Source: Pseudonocardia parietis
Lineage (GTDB): Bacteria > Actinomycetota > Actinomycetes > Mycobacteriales > Pseudonocardiaceae
Direction: 5' to 3'
Assembly: GCF_017876315.1 (NCBI RefSeq)
Contig: NZ_JAGINU010000001.1
Span: 3,596,001 to 3,660,000 of the forward strand
Length of the DNA stretch: 64,000 nt
Below, in pieces: positions 42,002 to 51,261 of the stretch (positions are counted from its first letter, which is position 1; each line of letters opens with the position of its first letter). Made by a program: the position numbers and the translations under genes. Under the pieces are notes generated by a model. That model was not told the DNA's origin and made no database searches. It saw nothing but the letters and a program-made list of their open reading frames with translations.

Positions 42002-43588
42002 TCAGCGGCGCACGGTGTAGCCGGCGGCGTCGCGGTCCCAGTTGTCGGCCGTGACGCCGTCCTCGCGTAGCCGGAACTTCTGCACCCGCTGGCTGGGGGT
42101 CTTGGGCAGCTCGTCGAGGAACCGGACGAAGCGCGGCACCGCGAAGTAGGCCATCTGCTCCTGACAGTGATCCAGCAGCTGCTCCGGGGTGGGTGCGGCG
42201 CCAGGCTGCGCCACGACCGCGATCATCACCTCGTCCTCGCCCAGCTCCGAGGGCACCGCGTACGCGGCGGCCTCGGCGACGTCCGGGTGCGCGCAGACGA
42301 CCTGCTCGACCTCCCAGGAGGAGATGTTCTCACCGCGGCGGCGGATCGAGTCCTTGAGCCTGTCCATGAAGTACAGGACACCGTCGGCGTCCATCCGGCC
42401 GCGGTCCCCGGTGTGGAACCACAGGTTGCGGAACGCCCGCACGGTCTCCTCGGGCATCCGGAAGTACTCGTCGATCATGATCCCCGGCTTCTTCGGGCGG
42501 ACCACGATCTCGCCCGGTTCGCCCGGGGGCACCGGACGGTCGTGCTCATCGACCACCGCAACGGTGAAGTTCGGGCTCTCCCGGCCCGCGGAGCCGCGCG
42601 GGGCGTCGTCCTCCGGGCGTCGCTGGGTCGCGATCGCGATCTCGGTCATGCCGTAGACCTCGGTGAGCCGGACCCCGAACCGGCGCTCGAACGGCTCCCA
42701 GATCTCCACCGGGCAGGGCGCGCCGAAACCGGCCCGGACCGGGTTGTCGGCGTCGTCGGGAAGCTCGGGCTGCTTGTAGAGCATCATCAGCAGCGCGCCC
42801 TGGTAGTTGAACGCGGTGACCCGCTTCTCCCTGCAGATGTCCCAGAACCGGCCTGCCGAGAAGCGGTCGTCCATCACCAGCATCCCGCCGGCCTCCATCG
42901 CCGCCATCACGCTGGTGTACTTGGCGTTGATGTGGAACAGCGGGAACGCGGTGTAGAGCCGGTCCTCGGGGGTGTAGCCCATCAGATGCGCGGTGTGCCG
43001 GGCCAGGTTGAGGTTCGCCTCGTGGCCGAGCACCACGCCCTTCGACGGTCCGGTGGTCCCGGAGGTGTAGAGCAGCACCGCGGTGTCGGTCCGGTCCAGG
43101 GTGGGCCGCGGCGGCTCCTCGTCGAGGTAGAGATCCGCGAGTGCCGGTCCCGGGTCCGCACCCGGTTCGCCGTGCACCACGATGTGGCGCAGCAGCTCGA
43201 GCCCCTCGGCGGCCTCGGTGACCCGCTGGGCGAACTCCGCGTCGCAGACCACGGCGCAGGCCTGGGACTGCTCGAGCAGGTAGCGCAGGGCGAAGCCGCG
43301 GGCCGCGGTGTTGACCGGCACCTCGATCAGCCCCGACTTGCACAGGGCGAACCAGACGTCGATGTTCTCCAAGCTGTTGCGCATCATCACGCAGACCCGC
43401 TCGCCGCGGGCCAGGCCGAGCGCGTGCAGTCCGGCGGCCATCCGGTCGGAGTCGCGGTCGACACCGAGGTAGGTCTTCTCCCGGCCGACGACGTCCAGCG
43501 CGGTCCGGTCGCCGTAGCGCTGCGCGGCGTCCCGGATCCAGTCACCGATCGTGCGCGGGGCACCGGGTGCGAGCACGACACCGCTCAT
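42002..43588 (-). CDS. AMP-forming acyl-CoA synthetase
   Basis: A 528-residue adenylate-forming ligase. VLLYTSGTTGPSKGVVLGHE near residue 160 is the ATP loop, VYGMTEIAIATQR near 300 is A5, WFHTGDRGRMDADG near 390 is A7 and PSQRVQKFRLRED near the end holds the active Lys region. It resembles crotonobetaine/carnitine-CoA ligases (CaiC type). The ATG at 43588 follows GAGGAGGGA. It comes after another ligase on the same strand; an open coding-like stretch lies between them. Confidence 0.93.
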   Translation of the reverse strand: MSGVVLAPGAPRTIGDWIRDAAQRYGDRTALDVVGREKTYLGVDRDSDRMAAGLHALGLARGERVCVMMRNSLENIDVWFALCKSGLIEVPVNTAARGFALRYLLEQSQACAVVCDAEFAQRVTEAAEGLELLRHIVVHGEPGADPGPALADLYLDEEPPRPTLDRTDTAVLLYTSGTTGPSKGVVLGHEANLNLARHTAHLMGYTPEDRLYTAFPLFHINAKYTSVMAAMEAGGMLVMDDRFSAGRFWDICREKRVTAFNYQGALLMMLYKQPELPDDADNPVRAGFGAPCPVEIWEPFERRFGVRLTEVYGMTEIAIATQRRPEDDAPRGSAGRESPNFTVAVVDEHDRPVPPGEPGEIVVRPKKPGIMIDEYFRMPEETVRAFRNLWFHTGDRGRMDADGVLYFMDRLKDSIRRRGENISSWEVEQVVCAHPDVAEAAAYAVPSELGEDEVMIAVVAQPGAAPTPEQLLDHCQEQMAYFAVPRFVRFLDELPKTPSQRVQKFRLREDGVTADNWDRDAAGYTVRR

Positions 43589-43590
43589 GG

Positions 43591-43766
43591 TCAGTCCCTC
43601 CTCGGCAGGCAGCTGGCCTGGTCGTTCCACTGGAACTCGTGGGTGCACCGCTCGTCGTCGTCACCCCGGCGGCCCCAGTTGTTCGGCCCGGTGGAGTAGG
43701 CGCCCGGACGGGTACGGCCAATGATGCGGATCTCCTTGTCGGGGGACAGGGGGAGGAGGCGGGGAG
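43591..43766 (-). other. coding-like fragment without a start codon
   Basis: Between the two ligase genes a frame that ends at 43591 reads IRIIGRTRPGAYSTGPNNW and then GDDDERCTHEFQWNDQASCL with strong GC-rich third positions, unlike a chance frame. No ATG, GTG or TTG opens it after the end of the upstream ligase; an AAGGAG motif (43732-43737) precedes ATC/ATT codons. It may be the tail of a deleted gene or a small protein with a rare start. Function unknown. Confidence 0.3.
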
Positions 43767-45521
43767 TCAGCCGTGCCGGCCGTCGACCCGCGGCGCCTCG
43801 GTGACGCCCGCATCGTCGAGCTCGGCGGCGATCCGCCTGCGCAGCTCGACCTTGCGGATCTTGGTGCCGGACATCGGCCATTCGGTGACGAACCGGATGT
43901 AGCGGGGTACCCGGTAGGACGCGATGCGCCCGACGCAGAAGTCGACGAGCTCCTGCTCCGTGGCCTCCTGGCCCGGCGCGAGCTGGACGAACGCGGCGGG
44001 CACCTCGACGTAGCGGGCGTCCGGCGCCGCGACCACGGCCACGATGCCGACCGCCGGGTGCCCGAGCAGGTGGCCTTCGACCTCGGCCGCGGAGACGTTC
44101 TCGCCGCCCACCTTCAGCATGTCCTTGAGCCGGGACAGGAAGGTCAGCCGCCCGTCCTCGTCGGCGACGACCACGTCGCCGCTGTGGAACCAGCCGTGCT
44201 CGTCGAAGACCTGGGCGGTGAGCTCGGGGTCGCGGAAGTAGCCGTCGAACGCGTTCGGGCCGCGGAACAGCAGCTCGCCCGGTGTGCCCGGCGGCAGGTC
44301 GGCACCGGACTCCGGGTCGACGACCCGGCACTGCATCCCCGGCATCGGGTGCCCGCCGGTCTCCGCCCGCGCGGCGGGCGGGTCGTCGAGCCGGTTGAGG
44401 GTGAGGAACGCCGAGGACTCGGTCATCGCCACGCACGACACGTGCACCGCGTGCGGCAGCCGCGCGGCCATCGTGCGCAGCCGTTCCGGCACCCCCACCG
44501 CCATCACGACGCGGATGCGGCTCAGGTCGTGCTCGGCGAAGTCCGGCCGGTTCAGCACCGGCATCCAGATCGTCTCGAACGCCGCGAGCGCGACGGTGAC
44601 CCGTTCGCGGACCAGCAGGTCCAGGGTCGTGGACGGGTCGAAGAACCGCGGGTGCACGAAGGTGGCCCCCGCGGTCAGGCAGCTCAGCGCGAACGTGATC
44701 CCCCCGCCGTGGAACAGCGGGATCGCCGTCCACACCCGGTCCGCACCGGACAGCGGCATCCGCTCGCGGGCGATGCCGTCCGCGAGCCGGGTCACCGCCT
44801 CGTGGCTGAGCATGGCGCCCTTCGGCGATGCGGTGGTGCCCGAGGTGTAGACCAGCAGCGCGGTGTCGCGGACCCGCACGCCCTGGGCCGCCCGTTCGAC
44901 CGCGGCCGGGTCGGTGCCGGCGGCGAGGGCGTCGAACTCGGCACCCGCGACGATCCCCGCCCCGCCCGGCCCGCCGAGATGCACCACGTGGCGCAGCTCG
45001 GGCGCCTCGGGCAGGACGAGCTCCCCGGGACCGGACCCGGCCAGGTGCGGGAAGGTCTCGGCGAGCAGGTCGAGGAAGTCCGGTTCGCCCGGCTGCGGCG
45101 GCGCGGTCACCAGTACCCGCATCCCGGAGTGCGCGACGATCCCGGAGAGCTCGACCGCCTTGAACCGTGCGTTGATCGGCACCGCGATCGCGCCGACGTC
45201 GGTCACCGCGACCAGCAGCGCGACCAGGTCGACCGAGGCGGGCAGCAGGATCCCCACGCGGTCACCCGGCGCCACCCCGAGGGCCAGCAGGCCGCGACCG
45301 AGTGCGTGCGCCCGGTCGGCCAGCTCGCCGTAGCTCGCCCGCTCGGCCGGGAACACGATCGCCTCGCGCGCCGGGTGCTCGGCCGCCCTGCGGTGCAGCA
45401 GGTCCCCCAGGGTGGTGGCCGCGACGGGGCGGCGGGACCGGGTGGACGAGGGACGGTCGGCACCCGGACCCACGGCGGGGTCCTCGGGTTCGGTGACGGT
45501 CGGGACGGTTCGGCCCGGCAT
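43767..45521 (-). CDS. AMP-forming acyl-CoA synthetase
   Basis: A 584-residue adenylate-forming ligase. ALLVYTSGTTASPKGAMLSHE near residue 220, ESSAFLTLNRL near 365, FHSGDVVVADEDGRLTF near 450 and MSGTKIRKVELRRR near the end are the family motifs. Its sequence runs parallel to the ligase at 23528, down to ATRSAHVSCVA-like segments, so they are paralogues. The ATG at 45521 follows ACAGGAGAGCTC. The operator at 45564-45585 is 43 bases upstream, so this gene and probably the next ligase belong to the shared regulon. Confidence 0.93.
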   Translation of the reverse strand: MPGRTVPTVTEPEDPAVGPGADRPSSTRSRRPVAATTLGDLLHRRAAEHPAREAIVFPAERASYGELADRAHALGRGLLALGVAPGDRVGILLPASVDLVALLVAVTDVGAIAVPINARFKAVELSGIVAHSGMRVLVTAPPQPGEPDFLDLLAETFPHLAGSGPGELVLPEAPELRHVVHLGGPGGAGIVAGAEFDALAAGTDPAAVERAAQGVRVRDTALLVYTSGTTASPKGAMLSHEAVTRLADGIARERMPLSGADRVWTAIPLFHGGGITFALSCLTAGATFVHPRFFDPSTTLDLLVRERVTVALAAFETIWMPVLNRPDFAEHDLSRIRVVMAVGVPERLRTMAARLPHAVHVSCVAMTESSAFLTLNRLDDPPAARAETGGHPMPGMQCRVVDPESGADLPPGTPGELLFRGPNAFDGYFRDPELTAQVFDEHGWFHSGDVVVADEDGRLTFLSRLKDMLKVGGENVSAAEVEGHLLGHPAVGIVAVVAAPDARYVEVPAAFVQLAPGQEATEQELVDFCVGRIASYRVPRYIRFVTEWPMSGTKIRKVELRRRIAAELDDAGVTEAPRVDGRHG

Positions 45522-45563
45522 GAGCTCTCCTGTCACAGCATCGGGGAAGGAGTGATCCAGTTG

Positions 45564-45585
45564 TGCCAGACGACCGTTTGATTGT
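45564..45585. promoter_or_regulatory. 20-bp palindromic operator, copy 3 (ligase operon)
   Basis: Read on the minus strand the core is AATCAAACGGTCGTCTGGCA, four bases from the consensus, the most diverged of the five. It lies 43 bases upstream of the acyl-CoA ligase ATG at 45521 and touches the stop codon of the upstream molybdopterin oxidoreductase gene, so an internal promoter for the ligases is implied. Confidence 0.55.
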
Positions 45586-47681
45586 CATGGGCTCTTCGGG
45601 TGGTTTCCCGGTGAACTGGTCGAACGGTGCGGCGGGCTGCCCGAGCAGTCGGAGGGACCCGGGGTCACGGTCACCGGCACCGCCGTCTGCAGCACCATCC
45701 CGGTCAGCGGGTCGATGTCCGCCGCGTCCGAGGTGAGCGACCCGACGGCCGGATCGGCCCAGCCGTGCGGCACCGACACGGTGCCCCCCAGCTGACCCTC
45801 GTCGCACTGTGCCGTGGCGCGCAGCGCTCCGTGCGCACTGCGCACCCGGACGGCCTGTCCGTCGGAGACCCCCCGTGCGGCGGCGTCCGACGGGTGCAGG
45901 GTCGCGGCGGGCGCCTCCCGGCCGGTACGCCCGCTGTCGTCGGCGAGCTGTGAGTTCAGGTGCCGCACCTGGCGCCGGGCGACCAGCGTCAGCGACTCCG
46001 GGTCCGCCGGGGCCGACGGCGTCGCGGCGAGCTGGTGCACCAGCGGCTCCGGAGCCAGCTGCCAGCGGCCCGCCGGGAGACTGCCGGTCACCCAGCCGTG
46101 CACCGCGGACTCGCCGAGCACCGGGCCGTCCGCGTCGCGCAGCTCGGCGAACCCGACGCGCCCGCGCCCGCCCAGCTCGGCCAGCAGGTCGTCGTCGACG
46201 GCGGTGTCCGGGTCGAGCCCGTCGGGCAGCACGCTGATCCCGAGCCGGTCGGCGAGCTGCGCGAACACCCACCACATCGGACGGCGCTCGGCGGCGGGCG
46301 GTACCACGGCCGCGGTGTACTGGGTGACCATCGTGGACAGGTACCGGTCGACGAACAGCGGCAGGTCGGCGCGTTCGAGCTGACCGGCGGCCGGCAGCAC
46401 GTGGGTGGCGAGCGCGGTGGTGGCGGTGGGCAGCACGTCGATCACCGCGAGCACGTCGAGCCGGGACAGCGCCCGGGCGACGGCGGCCGGCTGTGGCAGC
46501 GCCAGCACCGGGTTGCCGCCGCCGACCAGCAGCGCACGCAGGTTCCCGGCCTCGATCTCACCGGCCAGCGCCGCGGCCGGGAGCTCGCCGTAGCGGCCGG
46601 GCAGCTCCGGGCGGCTGCGTGGCCCCGGCTGGGCCGAGCCGTCGTAGCGGCGCAACCGGCGCCGGTCGAGCTGGCTGAGGAAGCCGGGATGGAACCACAT
46701 CCCGCCCCGCCGGTCGAACGAGCCGGTGACCAGCAGCAACGCCCAGAGCAGCCATTCCGAGACGTTCGCGGTGCCCGACATCGACACCCCGGTCCCGGTC
46801 AGCCCGCCCAGGCGGCCGTGCCGGCGTACGGCGCGGACGAGGTCGTCGAGATCGGCGCCCGGCAGGCCGGTGCAGGCGGCCGTGGTCTCCCGGTCGAACC
46901 GGTCGACGGCCGCGGCGAGCTCGTCGGCGCCCTCGGTGTGCTCGTCCAGGAAGTCGGTGTCGGCGCCCTCGGCGAGCAGCGACCGGACCAGGAACGCGAG
47001 CACCGCGTGGTCGGTCCCCGGGCGCGGGGCGAGGTGGCGGGTGGCGAGCCGCGCGGTCTCGGTGTGCCGCGGGTCGAGTACCCACACCTCGCCGCGCTCG
47101 GCGAGGCGGCGCAGCGCGGCGGTCGGGACCGGCAGCGCGTTGAGGTGCCCGTGCGAGACCACCGGGTTGGTGCCGACGAGCAGGGTGAGCGTGGCGTCCT
47201 CGTGGTCGAGGGCGGGGATGAGCCCGGGATAGCCGCCCATGAGCTCGGCCACCAGCGGTTTGCCCGGGGTGTCCACCGTGGCCGAGGAGTAGGCGCTGCG
47301 TGAGCCCAGCCGTTGCAGCAGGCGCATCCCGGCGGTGCGCCCGGCCGGGTCGAAGGACGCCGCGGTGGCCAGGAAGGTGCCCACCGCGTCCGGGCCGGAC
47401 TCGTCGACCAGCCGGCGCAGCCGGCCGGCGAGATCGTCGAGCAGCTCCGGCCATTCCACCCGGACCAGCTCGCCGTCGCGGCGGAGCATCGGGTGGTCGA
47501 GCCGGTCCGGCCGGTGGTGGAACTCGGCCAGTGACCGGCCCTTGGGGCAGGTGTAGCCGGCCGTGACCGGATGGTCGCGGTCGCCGGCGACCGACACGAC
47601 GCGGTCCCCGTCGGTGCGCACCCGTAGCCCGCACACCGAGATGCAGAAGCGGCAGAACGTGCGGTGCTCGATCTCGCTCAC
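45585..47681 (-). CDS. molybdopterin-dependent oxidoreductase (DMSO reductase family)
   Basis: A 698-residue enzyme. Residues 10-18 (CRFCISVCG) and YTCPKG near 44 ligate a 4Fe-4S cluster; TNPVVSHGHLNAL near 170, VSMSGTANVSEWLLWALLL near 305 and a C-terminal molydopterin-dinucleotide binding domain (LNSQLADDSGRTGREAP) follow. The family oxidises or reduces a wide range of substrates, including hydroxylation of steroid tertiary carbons with water. The twin-arginine signal is absent, so the enzyme is probably cytoplasmic. A GTG start is used. It is divergent from a MaoC-like gene and may feed the ligases downstream. Confidence 0.88.
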   Translation of the reverse strand: MSEIEHRTFCRFCISVCGLRVRTDGDRVVSVAGDRDHPVTAGYTCPKGRSLAEFHHRPDRLDHPMLRRDGELVRVEWPELLDDLAGRLRRLVDESGPDAVGTFLATAASFDPAGRTAGMRLLQRLGSRSAYSSATVDTPGKPLVAELMGGYPGLIPALDHEDATLTLLVGTNPVVSHGHLNALPVPTAALRRLAERGEVWVLDPRHTETARLATRHLAPRPGTDHAVLAFLVRSLLAEGADTDFLDEHTEGADELAAAVDRFDRETTAACTGLPGADLDDLVRAVRRHGRLGGLTGTGVSMSGTANVSEWLLWALLLVTGSFDRRGGMWFHPGFLSQLDRRRLRRYDGSAQPGPRSRPELPGRYGELPAAALAGEIEAGNLRALLVGGGNPVLALPQPAAVARALSRLDVLAVIDVLPTATTALATHVLPAAGQLERADLPLFVDRYLSTMVTQYTAAVVPPAAERRPMWWVFAQLADRLGISVLPDGLDPDTAVDDDLLAELGGRGRVGFAELRDADGPVLGESAVHGWVTGSLPAGRWQLAPEPLVHQLAATPSAPADPESLTLVARRQVRHLNSQLADDSGRTGREAPAATLHPSDAAARGVSDGQAVRVRSAHGALRATAQCDEGQLGGTVSVPHGWADPAVGSLTSDAADIDPLTGMVLQTAVPVTVTPGPSDCSGSPPHRSTSSPGNHPKSP

Positions 47682-47732
47682 GGTTCGGCCGCGGCGCGGA
47701 CGGTGGGCAGTGGCATCATCGCCACCTCCTCA

Positions 47733-47750
47733 TCTACCAATCGTTTGACA
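47733..47750. promoter_or_regulatory. short-form TetR-like palindrome upstream of Mo oxidoreductase and MaoC genes
   Basis: TCTACCAATCGTTTGACA carries the same CTACCAA and TTTGA half-sites as the 20-bp operator, but with four bases fewer between them. It lies in the divergent spacer between GTG 47681 (minus) and ATG 47810 (plus). It may be a second, related regulator's site, or a weak variant. Confidence 0.4.
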
Positions 47751-47809
47751 AACTAGCCCTTCCGGTCGACGGTGGACAAGCGTCGGGTGTGGTGGAGAGG
47801 GGCTGGGAC

Positions 47810-48259
47810 ATGGGTGTGGTCGCGGAGGACAGGGTGCGCAGCCTGGTCGGGCACCGGTTCCCCGGTGCCCGCTACCGGATCGACGCGGCCGCCGAGCTTG
47901 AACTGCGGGAGGTCGCCGGCGCCGCCCCGGCGGAGGGCGACACCGCGCACCCGCTGATGGTGTTCCTGGTCGCGCAGGGCGGCATCGGGATCGACCTGGA
48001 CTCCCTGTTCGCGCTGTGCCACGCCGGCACCGCCGACGGCGTCATGCTCGGCGAGTGGTCGGTCGAGCAGCGGGCGCCGCTGCGGATCGGTGCGGAGTAC
48101 CTCGTGCGCGGCGGGATCGACGACGTCGTGCGCAAGTCCGGTGCCCGGGCCGGTGTCTTCGACATCGTGACGATGGGCCTCGACGTGCTGGGCGACGGCG
48201 ACCCCGAGCCGTACGCCCGGGTCCGCACCTCCTTCGTCTTCCCGCGGCGGCCGCGATGA
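47810..48259 (+). CDS. hot-dog-fold protein, MaoC-like dehydratase (subunit 1)
   Basis: A 149-residue protein of the FAS1-like/MaoC N-terminal type: VGHRFPGARYRIDAAAELELRE, LMVFLVAQGGIGIDLDSLF and APLRIGAEYLVRGGIDDV. This half lacks the catalytic Asp-His of the partner. The ATG at 47810 follows GGAGAGGGGC. Its stop shares ATGA with the next gene, so the two form a heteromeric hydratase of the kind that hydrates 2-enoyl-CoA of steroid side chains. It heads a long plus-strand operon. Confidence 0.8.
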   Translation: MGVVAEDRVRSLVGHRFPGARYRIDAAAELELREVAGAAPAEGDTAHPLMVFLVAQGGIGIDLDSLFALCHAGTADGVMLGEWSVEQRAPLRIGAEYLVRGGIDDVVRKSGARAGVFDIVTMGLDVLGDGDPEPYARVRTSFVFPRRPR

Positions 48260-48726
48260 GCCCGCGGGTGGGGGACGAGCTGCCGCCGTGGTGCCTCGAG
48301 TCGGTCGGCGCGGGCCCGATGGCGCGGTTCGCGGTGCTGCTGGCGGACCCGAACCCGATCCACCTGGACCCCGAGGCGGTGCGCGCGCTCGGGATGGGCG
48401 ACCGGGTCGTCAACCAGGGGCCGCTGAACCTGGCCTACCTGCAGAACATGCTGATCGGCTACACCGGGGGCCCGGACCGGATCCGGGAGCTCCGGCTGCG
48501 CTTCGCGGCCAACGTCTTCGCCGGTGACCGGGTGGTCGCCGGCGGCCGGGTGACGGCCGTACCCGGTCCGGCCGGACCGGCGGGGGAGCAGCCGGTGGAG
48601 TGCGAGGTCTGGCTGGACGCCTTCCGCCCGGGTGATCCCGGCCCGGTCCGGGTGCTGAGCGGGACCGCGCTCGTCGCCGTCGGCGGCGGGACCGTCGACA
48701 CGGCGGCCCCGGCCGACCAGAGTTGA
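48256..48726 (+). CDS. MaoC-like dehydratase, catalytic subunit
   Basis: A 156-residue hot-dog protein. FAVLLADPNPIHLDPEAVRALGMGDRVVNQG contains the hydratase-2 Asp and His around residue 35-41, which act on the water molecule. It pairs with the overlapping gene upstream (ATGA). Together they would hydrate an enoyl-CoA. The stop at 48726 is followed after 26 bases by the FAD oxidoreductase. A weak site resembling ACCATCGTTCGGAC overlaps the end of this gene but is not convincing. Confidence 0.85.
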   Translation: MSPRVGDELPPWCLESVGAGPMARFAVLLADPNPIHLDPEAVRALGMGDRVVNQGPLNLAYLQNMLIGYTGGPDRIRELRLRFAANVFAGDRVVAGGRVTAVPGPAGPAGEQPVECEVWLDAFRPGDPGPVRVLSGTALVAVGGGTVDTAAPADQS

Positions 48727-48752
48727 ACCATCGTTCGGACGAGAGAGGTGTC

Positions 48753-50138
48753 ATGCCGAGCTACGACGTCGTGGTGATCGGAGCCGGAGCGGCCGGGTTG
48801 TCGGCCGGAGCGTTGCTGGCCAAGGAGGGCAAACGGGTCGTGGTGCTCGACCGCAGCCCGTACCTGGGCGGGCGCGCGATGGCCGTGCCGGACGAGGGGT
48901 TCACCGTCAACCTCGGCGGGCACCTGATCGAGGACGGCGGCTCGGGCATCACCAAGGTGTTCGAGCACGTCGGCAAGGAGCTGATCCACGGCGAGGTCAG
49001 CAACGACATGCCGATCTGGGAGAACGGCAAGGGCTGGGGGTCGATCCGGGACCGGTACACCGACCGGACCGAGCTCAAGAAGGTGATCAAGGCACTGGTC
49101 AACACCCCGTACGAGGAGCTCGACGCCTGGGACGACCGCTCGCTGCGCGAGTGGATCCACCAGTACACCGACGACCAGGGCGTGGTGGACCTGTTCGAGT
49201 TCATCTCCGTCCTGGAGTGCATGACCGACAACTGGTACGACCACTCCGCCAGCGACAACCTCTACGTGCGCAAGATGCACTTCGAGGAGAAGGGCACCGC
49301 CGCGTACTCCTGCTGGCCCGGCCAGGGCTGGGACGGGATCTGGCGGGACCTGGCCGATGCGATCACGTCGAACGGCGGTGAGCTGCGGCTCGGGACGAGC
49401 GTCGAGCGGGTGATCATCGAGAACGGCGCCGTGAAGGGCGTGGCGGTCGGGCGCGAGCCCAAGGTGCTGCCCAACGAGTTCTTCGAGGAGGAGATCCTCG
49501 AGGCCGACGCGGTGATCTCGACACTGCCGGTGTGGAACGTGCTCAACGTCGTGCCGCGGTCGGCGCTGCCCGAGTGGTACGCCTCGCAGATCGAGTTCCT
49601 GGCCCAGGACAAGTTCCGGATCGCCTGGCTGGGGCTCTACCTGGCCACCGAGGAGCCGGTCACCCAGTTCGACCCGCGCGAGCTCGCCACCTGGACCGCG
49701 ACGCCGTCGACCGACTGCTCGGGCTTCATGTTCGACCAGAGCGCGATGGATCCGAGCTGCTCGCCGGAGGGCACCCACCTGCACGTGATGGGGGCGATCA
49801 TCCCGGGCGCCAAGGGCCGGGACAAGGAGTGGTGCCGGGCCACCATGGAGGCGTTCGAGCGCGACGCCGAGACCATGTGGCCGGGTTTCGCGAAGCCGCT
49901 CTGGCGGCGACGGCACCTGGTGTTCGAGCCGAGCTTCGGGGTGATCCAGATGCCCGGGCTGGTAGGGAAGTACCGCCCGCACTGGCGGGCGCCGAACGTC
50001 GAGGGCCTGTGGTTCGCGAGCGAGACCTTCCGCAGCCGCGGGATCGGCACCGACCGTGCCGCGCGGGCGGCGCTGACCTGCGTCGAGGACTACCTCGGTG
50101 GCCGGATCCCCACCTTCGGCGACGGGTGGAGGTACTGA
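48753..50138 (+). CDS. NAD(P)/FAD-dependent oxidoreductase, phytoene-desaturase-like
   Basis: A 461-residue flavoprotein. YDVVVIGAGAAGLSAGALLAKEG and VVVLDRSPYLGGRA form the FAD-binding Rossmann motif. The tail NVEGLWFASETFRSRGIGTDRAARAA is typical of carotenoid-desaturase or amine-oxidase-like enzymes. ATG 48753 has GAGAGGTG ahead. In this cluster it may desaturate or isomerise an alicyclic ring; the family does many redox reactions on C-C bonds. It lies in a compact plus-strand operon with only two bases before the next gene. Confidence 0.88.
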   Translation: MPSYDVVVIGAGAAGLSAGALLAKEGKRVVVLDRSPYLGGRAMAVPDEGFTVNLGGHLIEDGGSGITKVFEHVGKELIHGEVSNDMPIWENGKGWGSIRDRYTDRTELKKVIKALVNTPYEELDAWDDRSLREWIHQYTDDQGVVDLFEFISVLECMTDNWYDHSASDNLYVRKMHFEEKGTAAYSCWPGQGWDGIWRDLADAITSNGGELRLGTSVERVIIENGAVKGVAVGREPKVLPNEFFEEEILEADAVISTLPVWNVLNVVPRSALPEWYASQIEFLAQDKFRIAWLGLYLATEEPVTQFDPRELATWTATPSTDCSGFMFDQSAMDPSCSPEGTHLHVMGAIIPGAKGRDKEWCRATMEAFERDAETMWPGFAKPLWRRRHLVFEPSFGVIQMPGLVGKYRPHWRAPNVEGLWFASETFRSRGIGTDRAARAALTCVEDYLGGRIPTFGDGWRY

Positions 50139-50139
50139 G

Positions 50140-51261
50140 TTGCGCAGGTTGCAGCTGGGGGTCCCGGGGCAGATCATGCCGCCCGCCGAGACCGCGGTGA
50201 AGTTCGCCCGCCGCAGCGAGGACGAGGGCTACGACGCCGTCTGGTGGCCCGATCACCTCATGGGCTGGCACGCCGACACGATGTGGACGCCGGACCTGAC
50301 CCCGCTCGCCGAGGTCCAGCCCAACCCGCACACCTACTTCGACCCGATGATCATGATGGGGGTCGTGGGGGCGCAGACCGAGCGGATCAAGGTCGGGGTC
50401 GTCGTGACCGACCTGATCCGGCGCAACCCGGCGATGGCCGCGGCGACCGCGTTGACCCTCGACCACGTCACGAAGGGCCGGGCGATCATCGGCCTGGGGT
50501 CCGGGGAGAAGCTCAACGTCACGCCGTACGGGATGGACTTCGAGAAGCCCGTCGCGAAGCTGTCCGAGGGCATCGACGTGATGCGGCTGCTCTGGGAGGC
50601 CGACGGGCCCGTCGACTACCAGGGGAAGTTCCACACCCTGGACAGGGCGGTCCTGGGATTGGCGCCCTACGGGGACGACCCGCCGGAGATCTGGACCGCC
50701 GCGCACGGACCGCGGATGCTGCGGCTCACCGGTACCAAGGCCGACGGCTGGCTGCCGACCAAGATGACCGCGCCGGACTACGCGTCGTCGCTCGGCACGA
50801 TCCGCCAGGCCGCCGACGGTGCGGGCCGGGACCCGGACAAGATCACCCCGGGGATGCTCGGCTACGTCCTGATGGGACCGGACGAGGAGACCGTGCGGCG
50901 GCTCACCGAGGCGCCGCTGGTGCGGGCGCTGTGCGTGCTGCTGCCCTCCCAGGTGTTCCGCGACCTCGGCGTGGAGCCGCCGCTCGACGGCGGCCCGCAC
51001 GGGTCGGGGTTCCACGACTTCATCCCGACCACGATCGAGCGGGCGGAGTCGCTGCGGATCATCGACGCGATCCCGCCGGAGGTCGTGCGGCACTACGCCT
51101 TCTGCGGCACGCCCGAGCAGGTCGCCGAGGAGCTCCACGACTACCGCGAGGCCGGCCTGGAGCACCTGGTGCTCTGGAACATCACCGCGTTCGGCGACCC
51201 GTCGCTGGCCCGCTGGTCGTTCGGGGCGATGGCCGAGCTGAAGAAGCTGGTGGGCTCGTGA
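50140..51261 (+). CDS. LLM class F420-type oxidoreductase
   Basis: A 373-residue luciferase-like protein, starting with TTG at 50140, one base after the previous stop and with GGTGGAGG in front. LGVPGQIMPPAETAVKFARR, DAVWWPDHLMGWHADTMW and GRAIIGLGSGEKLNVTPYGM fit the G6PDH/methylene-tetrahydromethanopterin reductase branch that uses F420. Probably a reductase or dehydrogenase of a ring intermediate. The stop overlaps the SnoaL-like gene as GTGA. Confidence 0.9.
   Translation: MRRLQLGVPGQIMPPAETAVKFARRSEDEGYDAVWWPDHLMGWHADTMWTPDLTPLAEVQPNPHTYFDPMIMMGVVGAQTERIKVGVVVTDLIRRNPAMAAATALTLDHVTKGRAIIGLGSGEKLNVTPYGMDFEKPVAKLSEGIDVMRLLWEADGPVDYQGKFHTLDRAVLGLAPYGDDPPEIWTAAHGPRMLRLTGTKADGWLPTKMTAPDYASSLGTIRQAADGAGRDPDKITPGMLGYVLMGPDEETVRRLTEAPLVRALCVLLPSQVFRDLGVEPPLDGGPHGSGFHDFIPTTIERAESLRIIDAIPPEVVRHYAFCGTPEQVAEELHDYREAGLEHLVLWNITAFGDPSLARWSFGAMAELKKLVGS

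Noticed and set aside
48727..48752. Another copy of the regulon palindrome before the FAD oxidoreductase
   Set aside because: Only ACCATCGTTCGGAC remains; half-sites and spacing differ too much from the five good copies.
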